Assembly (NCBI RefSeq): GCF_029852145.1
Contig: NC_079971.1
Location: 19,556,667-19,620,666 of the forward strand
DNA from: Microplitis mediator
Taxonomy: Eukaryota > Arthropoda > Insecta > Hymenoptera > Braconidae
Length of the DNA stretch: 64,000 nt
Reading direction: 5' to 3'
The notes under the pieces: model-generated
Databases searched by the model: none
What the model was told of the DNA's origin: nothing
The model's input: only the letters and a program-made list of their open reading frames with translations
Shown here: in pieces, positions 15,583 to 26,026 of the stretch
How the letters are laid out: each line of letters begins with the position of its first letter
Numbering within the stretch: position 1 is the first letter of the stretch
Position numbers and translations under genes: made by a program

Positions 15583-18000
15583 CTATAAATCTAAACGTTG
15601 ATACATGTATATATATCCAAGTTCTTTTGGAGGATTTTCAGATAATGCAACTTTTTCATCATTAAATATAACCCACCGGTTGTCTTTAAGTAAATGACAT
15701 ACGTAGTGACCAACCATCGATGAAGTCCCCATGTGTGATATAAAACCTACAAGTTTATAACGACTGTTTCCATCACGATACTCAGCCTGAGCAGGTTTGC
15801 TCTCATCTTCTATCATTCCATGCGTATCAAGTTCATCTTGATGACTGATTATCCAGTCAACAGCACGTTCCATACTATTGTCCGTTTCCTTAAGTGCCTT
15901 AATAGCCCGATCTTCAGCGAATCCTAAACTCAACAGATATTCAAGACCCGCTTCACTTGGTACAAATGGTGCTTTCGATAATGTTATTTCGATTCCCGGT
16001 GGTACAAATTTGTCTGCGAAATCAGAATCCATCATGTGCTCTAAGAGCCAATTAGAAGCAACTTCGAGCCCTTGATTTTCAGTGAAATATAAAGCTCTTT
16101 TACACGCCTCTGGCGGGAAACCCATGTCTATTAATTGACTCAAAATAGTTTGGTCGTAAACAGGCATTGGCATTTCAGCTGCTGATTTTGGTAATAATTT
16201 TTCATTTGGCTGCAATCCACATCCACGTAGAGAATTTAAGTCCAATATATCAGGCATTTCAACAGCAACATCTAATTTAGCTAGTGTCCAATCTTCATTG
16301 ACAGTAAATTTTTTTAAATGTATCAGCAGATAGTCTGGAAATGTTGCAAGTCTCGTAATTTTGCTGGCAGTTGTTTTACCATTTATTGCGGTGCTATAAA
16401 ATTGTTCGATAGATTCAACTCCAGCAAATGTTTCAAGACACGATGAAAATTTAATATGCGGTCTTACAATAGTACCGGAGTCTAATTTTCTACCAGCAGC
16501 TTCAGCCTCCTTTTTTTCTCTCTCATGTGCAGCAACTTCGTCTTTATTTGTTGCTGCTCCCATAGGTATTGGAATTGGTAATAAATACTCAGGACGATAT
16601 GAATATGTAACATTACCAGAACTACTGCATTCATAACGTTCTTCAACTTTGAATTTAAAACAATTTGCTGGATTTATTTGATGAACACTATGACGTTCCA
16701 AAATACTCAATAAATGCAATAAAAATTCTTGAGCATCTTGCTGACGGTGAGACGAAAATCCTGCGTGTCCACGGCCTATAAGACTTTTAAACATTCGAGG
16801 TTCAATGCCATGCTGTGCTTCGTTTTGATCTTCTGATTTAGGAGCAACTGAATATTTACCAGACAATAAACCAGATCCTAGTTTAGCCATTTGGACATTA
16901 AAATCATTTGCTGGATCGACAGTATTGGTATCAAAAATTTCCGAAGCTGAGACAACAAATCGATTAACAAAATCCGGAATCATAAAAATCATTTGCATTA
17001 CGCTATTTAAATAACAAGAATTTCCAAGATTAACAAGGCCAGTAAAACCAGGGCCGTAAATTGGAGTTAATTTACTGGCAGCTTCTTGAAGTGCGACCCA
17101 TTCTCCAAACTTTTGATTCAGATCTAACTCTAATTCTACCATAGATTTTTCTGTTTTTTCTAACTGGGTGATGTTGATACCCCAATGAGCCAAGTGCTCA
17201 ATTAAATTCGGATCTTCAACCATATCATCTTCATCATAAGAGTAAACATCTCCCTTTCCTTCTTTAGTAATTGTTCCTAACTTAACAGCTAAAGGATAAT
17301 TGGTCTCCTGGTAATGTTGGACAGCATGATTATTACCACCAGAACCATCGTAAAATTTACGTCCACACAATATTGATCCGTCTGTCAAATTTAACCACAA
17401 GTTTTGATTCAAATCGCACTTATCACACTTCCAATCACTCGGCGGTATTTTTCTTCCGTTATCTAATTGCAGTAAATTCGATGCATGCTTTGAAATTATT
17501 TTAGCTTCGCCATCCCAAGTACCGGAAAGAGCTTCTCTTTCAGCTGCTTTGGTTGCTGATTCGGCGTTTAAAATTGACGTTACTGAATTATTTATTTCTG
17601 GTGGTATTTCATCTGATGGATAATCGAAAGAAGTAAAATTCGGCAAAATAACAATTTTATAAGATTCTTTAATGATATATTTTTTTTCATTGGGATTAAA
17701 TCCACCGGGTTCACCGATTGCTAAACGAGTTATTTTTTTAGCAGGTCCGTCAGCCGCTTGTTCTTTCGATGGTTCTTTAATTCGTTTTATGTTAAGATAA
17801 ATGCGATGCCCAGTTTTGTTGTAATATCTTTCAACGTAATCACGACCAAGTCCGTGAAAACTTGTAAGACTTACGTACAAACCCGATGGAGATTCTGGTG
17901 TATCAAATGAATAAACACATTCGTCTTTATATACTTTATCTCCAGGTCTAGCTATTTTTACGACATCCAAATGCTTCGATAACTCGATACTTGATTCCAT
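15583..18000 (-). CDS. USP5: Ubiquitin carboxyl-terminal hydrolase 5 (isopeptidase T)
   Basis: An uninterrupted 805-residue frame (human USP5 is about 858). Domain order fits USP5: an N-terminal UBP-like region, a zinc-finger UBP near residues 190-260 (CDKCDLNQNLWL, ILCGRKFYDGSGGNNHAVQH), the catalytic Cys box GLVNLGNSCYLNS (Cys near 325), two UBA domains near 619-660 (LIDMGFPPEACKRAL) and 680-720 (LLSLGFAEDRAIKAL), and the His box VGHYVCHLLKDNRWVIFND near 765. The enzyme disassembles unanchored polyubiquitin, its zinc finger binding the free ubiquitin C-terminus. All catalytic elements appear intact. The absence of introns is notable, because both other large host genes here have them; no poly-A tract or target duplication was seen to suggest retroposition. 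Confidence 0.95.
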   Translation of the reverse strand: MESSIELSKHLDVVKIARPGDKVYKDECVYSFDTPESPSGLYVSLTSFHGLGRDYVERYYNKTGHRIYLNIKRIKEPSKEQAADGPAKKITRLAIGEPGGFNPNEKKYIIKESYKIVILPNFTSFDYPSDEIPPEINNSVTSILNAESATKAAEREALSGTWDGEAKIISKHASNLLQLDNGRKIPPSDWKCDKCDLNQNLWLNLTDGSILCGRKFYDGSGGNNHAVQHYQETNYPLAVKLGTITKEGKGDVYSYDEDDMVEDPNLIEHLAHWGINITQLEKTEKSMVELELDLNQKFGEWVALQEAASKLTPIYGPGFTGLVNLGNSCYLNSVMQMIFMIPDFVNRFVVSASEIFDTNTVDPANDFNVQMAKLGSGLLSGKYSVAPKSEDQNEAQHGIEPRMFKSLIGRGHAGFSSHRQQDAQEFLLHLLSILERHSVHQINPANCFKFKVEERYECSSSGNVTYSYRPEYLLPIPIPMGAATNKDEVAAHEREKKEAEAAGRKLDSGTIVRPHIKFSSCLETFAGVESIEQFYSTAINGKTTASKITRLATFPDYLLIHLKKFTVNEDWTLAKLDVAVEMPDILDLNSLRGCGLQPNEKLLPKSAAEMPMPVYDQTILSQLIDMGFPPEACKRALYFTENQGLEVASNWLLEHMMDSDFADKFVPPGIEITLSKAPFVPSEAGLEYLLSLGFAEDRAIKALKETDNSMERAVDWIISHQDELDTHGMIEDESKPAQAEYRDGNSRYKLVGFISHMGTSSMVGHYVCHLLKDNRWVIFNDEKVALSENPPKELGYIYMYQRLDL

Positions 18001-18353
18001 TGTTATTATTTATTCTTCTGAGATTTTGTTATTGATTTTATATATTTTAATTATTACCAAAGTATTTGGTAATAAAATCAGTGATATTTCTGAAAATATA
18101 ACAACACATTAGTAAACTGAGTAAATAATTTATAGTGTGTTAAGTAACAAGGGATAAAACAAAACGATTTTAGACAAGGGTGAAGTTGGCTGACGTCACC
18201 CGCAGTTTGAAATCGTCTTTCATAATGAGCAAGGTACGGAAGTTTGTACTCAACAATAAGAATAAAAGAAAAAAAATTCGTGCACATTTTTCAAAGAAAT
18301 TTCTAAAAGATATATTCAAATGTCGAGTGTCATTAAAGCCGTCAAAATTAAGG

Positions 18354-18776
18354 GTCTGAAAAAAATATGTCAATAAGACAATCAGCAAGATAATTAGCAA
18401 GACAATTGTCTTGCTCGTTGTCTTACTGGCAGTCTTGCTGCTTGTCTTGCTGGTGGTCTTGCTAATTGTCTTGCACAGAAAAAAAAAGATTTCTTGGCGT
18501 AAAAAATATATTGTATTATGAAATGAAGAAAAAATTTTGCTTAGGACTAGAAAAAATTTCTTGTTGCAATAAATTTTTTCTCTCCAAGAAAATTCGCGTT
18601 TTTAATTTATATTCTAAAAAATTTCTTGGAGCAAATAAAAATTTTCTTGGAGTGAGTAAAAATATTTCTCGTCAAGAAATCCTTTTTTTCTGTGTGCTGC
18701 TTGTCTTGCTAATTGTATTGCTCATTGTCTTGCTAATTGTCTTGCTCATTGTCTTATTGACATATTTTTTTTAGAA
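18354..18776. mobile_element. Foldback with TTGTCTTGCTAA minisatellite arms
   Basis: Outer ends TATGTCAATAAGACAAT and GTCTTATTGACATA are inverted. The arms are arrays of about 12 bp (TTGTCTTGCTAA, with TTGTCTTGCTCA variants). It sits within the 18225-18935 foldback and is itself split by the MITE at 18474-18694. Confidence 0.75.
18474..18694. mobile_element. 221-bp MITE with CACAGAAAAAAA...TTTTTTTCTGTG termini
   Basis: Ends CACAGAAAAAAAAAGATTTC and AAATCCTTTTTTTCTGTG are inverted, with TGC on both sides. It interrupts a run of TTGTCTTGCT repeats. Relatives: 5779-6042, 61011-61276, 61347-61510. Confidence 0.8.
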
Positions 18777-19933
18777 CCTCAATTTCAATATTCTTTTATG
18801 GCATTCGATATTTGAATATATCTTTTAATTTAATTCACGTGAATTTGCTCGCGATCGTAATTTTGATATAGAGAAATTCGGGCGAATTCTTTTCTTTTAT
18901 TCTTATTGTTAAGCACAAACTTCTGTCCCCTGATGAGTTACACGGTATATTTTTCATGGTTGCCTGTATTAGAACTTAAAGTTTCAGTAGCAGCCAGTCA
19001 GAAACAAGTTAATTTAAGACCAATGGTGTAATCAACTATTAGCGTAAGCGTAAGTTATTTAAAATTAATAATGAAGCGGAAACTATAAATAATATTTATT
19101 ATTCACACTAATTTTTATAAAGCTTATTAAGGCCATTCACAGACAATGCACACCCACAATTTTTATAAATTTTCAATGACTTTCAACTATCATAAGTGTA
19201 TCAAAATTTTATCAGTTAATTAAAAAAAATTAAAGCATCAATTGAAAAAAGGGTAATTTCGCAAAAATATAAATTTAAAAAAAAATTACTTACAGTTGAT
19301 ATCAATTGGGAGTTAAACAAAATTTGATGAATAAATTTCAGTAAAATCTTCATGTCAATTTTACAATTCAAATTATCGAAATTTGTAGGGTGAAATTTAT
19401 TCAACACATTTCGTTTAACTTCTAATTGATAACAACTAAAAGTAACTTTTTAAAATTCTATATCCCGGCGAAATTGCAACGACGTTGTCTTTTTTTCAAT
19501 TAAGGTTTTTTTTTTTTAATTAATTAATAAAATTTTAATACCGTAAACAGTTGAGTTATGCATATTTTTAAAAAGTTAAGGGCACTGTCTGAGAATGCCC
19601 TTAAGGTCTGAAATTACTATTAAAGAAATGACAAATCTCAGATGGAGTGGCCATAAAGAAATGATTTCAAAATTCCCTGATATTTTCCGGTATTTCTAGT
19701 AAAGTTTTTTACATTTTTCCCTGATTCAGAAATTTTATTCGTATTATTAAGATATTTAAAGTTTTCATTATATTTTCATTGCCAATAATAAAATTTGATG
19801 ATTAAATCATAAGAGAAACCAAAAAAAAGTCAATAAAATAAATTAATATGGCGTACTTTTGATTATTCGATGTTAAAAATATGTAAATTTAAATATTTAA
19901 TAAGAAATATTATGATTTAAATAAATTCAAAAT

Positions 19934-20325
19934 ACACTGGTTACAAAAATTAAGGGATATTAAAAAAATGTCAAATTGTAGCTTCAAGTGTCTAGTTTTC
20001 TGATCTGGTCTTTAAATTTTTTTATTATCCCCGGTTCCGGAGTAATAAAAAATCAACCACAATTATCAAAAAAAATTCAATGAAGCCCGTAGACCGTTTT
20101 TTAAACGAGCAAAAATTTTGAGAATTTTTTATTCGATGGTTTTTTTAGGATTGATCCGGGACCGTGAAAAATAAAAAATTTTAAGACCAGATCAGAAAAC
20201 TAGACAATTAAATCTACAATTTGTTATGTTTGTTGTACGACCATTTGCCTTCGAGTTACAACCCGTTAAAAATCACTTAAAAATTTGAAATTTTCGTAAT
20301 ACCCCTCAGCTTTTGTAACTAGTGT
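19934..20325. mobile_element. About 390-bp foldback MITE (ACACTGGTTACAAAAATTAA ends)
   Basis: Outer ends ACACTGGTTACAAAAATTAA and CAGCTTTTGTAACTAGTGT are inverted. Inside, CTAGTTTTCTGATCTGGTCT pairs with AGACCAGATCAGAAAACTAG exactly. No coding capacity. Confidence 0.8.
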
Positions 20326-20438
20326 ATTAAAGAAGAATTCAAAAATTTGAAACTGTCGCAATTAAACTCCCAGATACTTTTCGAAATTCCTTGACATTTC
20401 CATACTTCGCGGTTGCATTAAATTCCCTGATAATTCAT

Positions 20439-20640
20439 GAGTGTGAATGTAGCAGACATCAGACAAATTTCAAATTATAAATAAATAGAGTAAATAATTA
20501 ATTAAATAAAATTTTTTAAAAATGCGGATTTAAAAAATTTTGAAACTGAGAAGTGCATTTTTATAGATATTATTTTTTCAATTATTTACTCTATTTATTT
20601 ATAATTTTATATTTGTCTGATGTCTGCTACATTCACACTC
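20439..20640. mobile_element. 202-bp MITE, best copy of the GAGTGTGA family
   Basis: GAGTGTGAATGTAGCAGACA at the left end is matched exactly in inverted form by TGTCTGCTACATTCACACTC at the right end. Long flanking self-complementarity (AATAAATAGAGTAAATAATT) makes the element almost a full hairpin. Confidence 0.9.
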
Positions 20641-21356
20641 ATGATAATTCCCGATATTTCTGGTTTTGACTGACTGTAGAGACACTGAAACTTCAAATTT
20701 CGATGCTGGTATCATGAAAAAAAAAAATTTAATACTTACTCTTTAAGGTACTGGTACAATAATCTTATATTAATTTATTACAATAATATTGTATAATTAT
20801 TTATATCATTGCTTGTAAAAAAAAAAAGATTTTAATTGATAATGGACATCAATGAATTGTAAATTTCTGAAAGTAAAAAAAAATCCTAATTAATAATTGA
20901 TTATTGAAAATTGAAAATTAATCAGAATATAAAAAATATATCAACACTTACTTGTTAAACTACGGTATTTATAAAATTAATTATTAACTTTTAAATAATA
21001 ATATTGTAATATATTACTTAGAGTAAATGGTGCGTTGATTTAATTGAGATCACAGGAAAATTTTCTGAAATAATTAAAAATTTAATAGCCTTTGGTAATT
21101 TCTATAAATATTAAATATAATTATATATCATACTTTAAATTGAAAAATTTTATTAATAGTTTTATTGATAAATGAAATGATTTTAATTATAATAAAATAA
21201 GTAATTAATTAATTATAATTATTTCTAAATGTTAAAAATAAATGATAGTAAATTTACCTGTAACATTATTCTATATATCAACGATGAATTGTCATCAAAA
21301 TAGTTAGTACTAAAAGTATGGTTAGTTTTATTTTGGAGTTTATAGTCCGGTCAGTA

Positions 21357-21359
21357 AGC

Positions 21360-21427
<68 letters not shown>
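21357..21427 (+). repeat. CT microsatellite
   Basis: About 70 bp of uninterrupted CT dinucleotides, just outside the left arm of the large inverted repeat and not present at the matching site beyond the right arm. Confidence 0.95.
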
Positions 21428-21428
<1 letters not shown>

Positions 21429-21802
21429 GAATATATGTATAATGATGACAATGAAAATAGAAATGAAGACTTTAACCAATCGTGTAAAATTACACAAGAA
21501 AGTTATTATGTTTATTGGACGTTAAATATTTTATTTTTCTGGGTAGTTTTTCATGAAATAAATAATTTAATTATTCGCGCCATGGAAACGCTACTTTTTA
21601 TTTGAAACAAGAATAAATTTGTTATAGAAACGCTTTCGAATGTTTGTAGGTTGATGATTCACTTACGTCCGTGATTAAATTTTTTTTTTATTCATAATTC
21701 GTTTAAGGTAAAGTACCCAGTACTTGAACGATTTCAAAAATGGTCCTAGTACTTGAACAATTTGGAAATTCTTAAATTATCAAAAAACCCCTGTCGTAAA
21801 TA

Positions 21803-22010
21803 ATGATCCTGAAGTTAGCAGACAATCAACAATTTTTTAATTTTTTTTTCAACGGATCAATTATAAGAAAAAAAATAAATAAAAATATGCACATGTAAAG
21901 AATTTAAAAAACTACAAGTGCAATTTTTTTTAATATTTTTTTTTTTTTATAAGTTATCGTTTTGAAACTAATCAAAAAATTATTAAACGTCGGCTAACTT
22001 CAGTATCATT
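21803..22010. mobile_element. MITE of the ACTGAAGTTAGC family (left arm)
   Basis: Ends ATCCTGAAGTTAGCAGACAA and CGGCTAACTTCAGTATCATT are inverted. It marks the point where the two arms become essentially identical. Mirror copy: 56834-57041. Confidence 0.8.
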
Positions 22011-22308
22011 CGTAAACATTAATATTTAATCTATATTAAGATAATTTGATGTCTTATTTAATGATATAAGAAATATTTTTTAATGCTAAAACTAAATATT
22101 ATAATTTATTTAATATCTAATGACGGGATCATTCAAAGTGTCAATTAGTATTCATTTTTGAATAAAAATGATAGTCACTACCACAATAGAAAAATGATGA
22201 AATAACGTAAAATATTTAAGCATTCAACAAAAAAACTTGACCAATCAAGAATATAAATCATTTTGCAAATATTCTATTGTTTATAAGGTGTTTCAATCAT
22301 TTTTAACT

Positions 22309-22470
22309 GCCCGCTAAGAAAATCGACGATTTTCGAAAAATTGGGAAGTTATTGTTTTCACCCCGATTTGCGAAAATCGAAATTTCATCAGATGTCGACG
22401 TTTTGAGGTCCGAGGAAGCTATTCTGACTATTTTTAGAATGATTTCCGAGTGTCTGTATGTATGTATGTA

Positions 22471-22509
<39 letters not shown>

Positions 22510-23702
22510 GTGTGTGTGTGTGTGTGTGACAGGTCTATAACTTTTTAACTAATGAACCGATTTGGATGGTTAAGGCGGCAATCGAAAGAGCTTGTTGGCC
22601 ATCAACTTTTCTGGAAATTTCAGATCATTTGATCAAGTAGACTCGAAAATATTGGCGAATTACGAAAAAAAAAATTTTTTTTTCTTTAGATTTGTATTGA
22701 TTTCTTAGAAACGACTTATACGATCAACTTCAAAATCTAATCAGCTCTAGAACTTGATAAAACGCGTCGATTGCCGCCTTAGCCATCTCAATCGGAGTAT
22801 TCGTTCGAGAGTTATCGCGGGCGAAAGAAATGGTAAAAAACGGTTTTTTGTGAATATCTTCAAAACAATTGAACCAAACAATTTCAAAATTTTATCAGCT
22901 CTAGAACTCAATGAAATACGCCGATTGCCACCTTAACCATCAAAATCGGTCAATTCGTTCCTGAGATATCGTGGGAGAGAGAAATGCTAAAATCAGTTTT
23001 TTTCGAAAACAATGGCACACAAAAGTATTTTCGAGCTCGAATAGATCGATAGACAGATTTTTAACTTCCCGCTAAGAAAATTGTAAATTTTCAAAAATTC
23101 GGGAAGTTATTGGTTTCGGTCCGATTTACGAAAATCGAATTTCCATCAGATGTCGACGTTTCGAGGTCCTAGGAAGCTATCCTGACTAATTTCACGATGA
23201 TGTCCGAGTGTAGGTATGTGTGTACGTACGTACGTATGTATGTATGTAAATATTCATAACTCTTAAACGGATGAACCGATTTTGATCGTTGAGGTGTCAT
23301 TCAACGCGGCTTGTTAATGTCTTGAAGCCGTAAAAATTTGAACTTAATCAGTAGGGTGCGTTCAGAGATATTTCAAAAATAAAATTTTTTCGAAAATGTT
23401 TTATTAGGATAACTTTTAATTTGCTCGATGGATTGATTCCAAAATCTAATCAGCTCTAAAACTCTATAAGCCGCGTCGAATGCCACCTCAACCATCAAAG
23501 TCGATTAATTCGTTCGCGAGATATCGTGGGAGAAGGAAATGCTAAAAAATGGTTTTTTACAAAACAATGGCATACAAAAGTATTTGCGAGCTCGAAGAGT
23601 TCGAAAATGTAATCACAATAATGTTTTCGAGCTCAACAAGCTCGAAAACAGCGGGAAGTTTTGGGGCTGGCCCGCAGGGTCAACTGACAGACCGATTTTT
23701 TT
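22309..23702 (+). repeat. Two head-to-tail copies of the AGCGGGAAGTTAA repeat family (left arm)
   Basis: Copy a (22309-23062) starts at AACTGCCCGCTAAGAAAATC; copy b (23063-23702) starts at AACTTCCCGCTAAGAAAATT and ends in GGCCCGCAGGGTCAACTGAC. Both contain CGAGCTC palindromes and relatives of the 154-bp unit. Copy a has a GT microsatellite at 22456-22528. Copies a and b are clearly diverged from each other while each is nearly identical to its mirror image, so they predate the arm duplication. Confidence 0.75.
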
Positions 23703-23924
23703 ATATGAAATTTAGTCGTTCAGGTATATCTCGCAATTTCAAACGTAAGACCCAAAAGTTGAACGAGATGGCATCGTGTGTTCAAGTATACCGTCTCTCA
23801 TTTTTACGTGACTGTAGCAGTATTTGAACTATTCCTGACTCTATGTTAAATAAATATTTAAAAAAATATATTACATCGCATAGTGACAAAAAAAGTATAT
23901 AAATAAATTAAATAAAAAAAAAAT

Positions 23925-26026
23925 ATCATCAACGTCGTCTGTATATATGTTGTACAGGATGGCGCTTAAAGCGCATCCTTGTCGTACTCCACTTGTTGAC
24001 TTGAACTTCTCTGTGAGCTTGTTTCCTACCTGGATTTGATTTAGTGTGCTGTCATAAATCTTTCCTATCATTTGAAACATTCTTCCCGTTATTCCTAGCT
24101 TGTGCACTTTTCCATCAAGATCTTCATATTTGCTCTGTCAAAAGCATTCTTGTAGTCCACGAAACAGATGTAAAGCTTTTCACCTTTTTGTTTTAACTGG
24201 TTGCCTATTATAGAGTTGAGGGCAAATACATGGTCCCTGGTCCCCCTATTTCTTCTGTATCCTGCTTGACTTTCTCTCATTTTTTCATTCACTTCAAGCC
24301 ATGCACTAAGTCTTTTTGCCATCATCATCGTGAGTAATTTGTATCCAGCATCCAGCAGAGATATACCTCTGTAGTTTGCTGGGTCATTAGGATCCCCTGT
24401 TTTAAATATGGGAACAATGATCGCAGTGTCCCATCCCTCCGAGATCTCACATGTTGTCTAGATACTGTTTATCATATTTAGGATTCCTAGGTGACGTTTG
24501 CGAGGTATATTCTTGATGAATTCTGCTGAGATACCATCTTCACCAGCCGCTTTGGAGTTCTTGAGAGTTTTTAGGGTTCTTGTGAGCTCCATCATGCTGA
24601 ATTCTCCATCTAGGTCAGAATTCTCCATCAAGTCTCTGTCAGTCTCAGTTTGGGTTTTCTGCAAAGTATAATGGTTCACTGTGCCTTCATCTCTCAGGTT
24701 GCAATTTAATAACGTCGAAAAATGCTTCGTCCACTCTATTGCGCTAATTTCATCACTCACAATGTTGGAGCCTCTTCCTCTGTATGTGTTTATGATTTTC
24801 CACCACGCTGCCATGTCATTACACATATTAAGTTGTAACCATTTTTGTTCTTTCCAGGATTTCTCAGCTTCTTTTCTCGTACTCTGAAATTCTTTCCTGC
24901 TTTCGTTCAACAATCTCTTATTTTCTGTTGTCCTCTTTGCTAAAAACTGTTTTAACCTCATCCAGACGTTTTTTTTCGTTATGCGACATTTTTGATTATA
25001 CCACGGTTCTATGTTAGGATTTCTTGGACTCTTTGCTTTTTTCGTCATCCTGCAATTCCTCGCCGCGTTGGTCATAATTGTTTTTAATTGGGTCTATGAC
25101 ACTGGGTCTGCTATTGCATCTTGTTCCTGCCACATTTCCGCTAAGGTTTCAATATATTCTGCTGCTTTTTCTGAGTTCCAGCATAGTATATCTTTCTTTT
25201 TACAGAACTTCTCTGTACTATTCTGAGACGGCCTTTGTTCACCTGGAGGTTGGTCCAGATCTGTACCTAGAACCACTGTTATCGGTAAATGATCTGACTC
25301 GGGTCTGATGCCGACTGATATTTTTTTGACTCTTTGGAGGCTTTGCGCCCCTACACATAGCACGAGATCCAGCACAGACGCACATGATTCATCCTTATCC
25401 CCTACAAAAGTTACCTTACCCGACTCATCGCCGCTTACAGATCCATTTGCTATGCTTATACCTAGTTCTTCGCACATATTAATTAACATGTGTCCTTCAC
25501 TATTAATCGTTTTATCTTGAGAAACTCTACTATTCTTCCTCACACCTTCCCAGTCACTGAAACAGTATCCAGGGCTTTCTCCGACCCTCGCATTGCAGTC
25601 TCCAATTATTGTGATGATCGAGCTTTCATTAATTCCTTTATCTATTTCAGTCGTTAGAAATGGAATCACTTTTTTTATTCCTACATTGTTATACAAGGTT
25701 ATAATGCGGTGAGTCTTTGCTGTGATGATTAGACCAAATCTTTATTCTTTCACAGTCCAATCACCCTTCATATTCTGCTGAATCCCCACTAGCTGCCCTC
25801 CACTCACACGCCCTCTGGTTCCTCTGTTTTTTACAGCTGGTTTCGACCACCATTTGAACTTTTTGCTTCGTCTGTTTATAGCTTTACCTTCCTGTTTATC
25901 AGTTAACCACGTTTCCTGTAATATTACAATATCCGCCTCCTCCAGATCTTTCCAAGCTTCCTTCACATTTTTAATTCCAGTGACATTCCAGAGGAGGACC
26001 TTCAAATCACTTTTTTTACTATGCAC
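23925..26026 (-). pseudogene. LINE ORF2 remnant: endonuclease and truncated reverse transcriptase (left arm)
   Basis: In order: an apurinic-type endonuclease N-terminus (LLWNVTGIKN, ILQETWL; 26026-25742), the rest of the endonuclease (IIGDCNARVGE, ESDHLPITVVL; 25696-25094), a linker (25075-24458), then reverse transcriptase (YRGISLLDAGYKLL, FVDYKNAFDRAN, SGVRQGCALS). The frame is broken by a frameshift near 25740, in-frame TAG codons at 25096-25094 and 24460-24458, and a frameshift near 24107. Sequence is lost near 23925, before the catalytic YADD. The missing 3' end is unusual, since LINEs normally lose their 5' end. All lesions are shared with the right arm. Confidence 0.9.

Larger units (their letters stand above)
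18225..18935. mobile_element. Foldback element interrupting the dispersed repeat
   Basis: AAGTTTGTACTCAACAATAA (18239 on) is mirrored by TTATTGTTAAGCACAAACTT (near 18905). The inner blocks 'AGATATATTCAAATGTCGA' and 'CGATATTTGAATATATCTTT' also pair. In the 58163 copy the corresponding sequence is contiguous, which supports an insertion here. Confidence 0.65.
18130..20720 (+). mobile_element. Composite of dispersed repeats also present at 58163-59995
   Basis: The flank block GTGAAGTTGGCTGACGTCAC (18178-18197) and the block CAATGGTGTAATCAACTATT, then AGCGTAAGCG, reappear in the aminopeptidase intron (58163-58370). An inner element runs from about 18953 (TGTATTAGAACTTAAAGTTT) to about 20705 (ACTTCAAATTTCGATGCTGG), with inverted ends and TCATG on both sides. 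The second copy, 58262 to about 59980, has the same ends. Each copy carries different later insertions. Superfamily unknown. Confidence 0.65.
18001..21707. other. Repeat-rich gene desert between USP5 and the inverted repeat
   Basis: No supported gene. Contains the USP5 5' flank, a nest of inserted repeats (18130-19060), foldback elements (19934-20325), a GAGTGTGA MITE (20439-20640), AT-rich DNA and a CT microsatellite (21357-21427). Confidence 0.6.

Noticed and set aside
21318..21605. 95-residue frame with a long Ser-Leu run
   Set aside because: Translation of the CT microsatellite.
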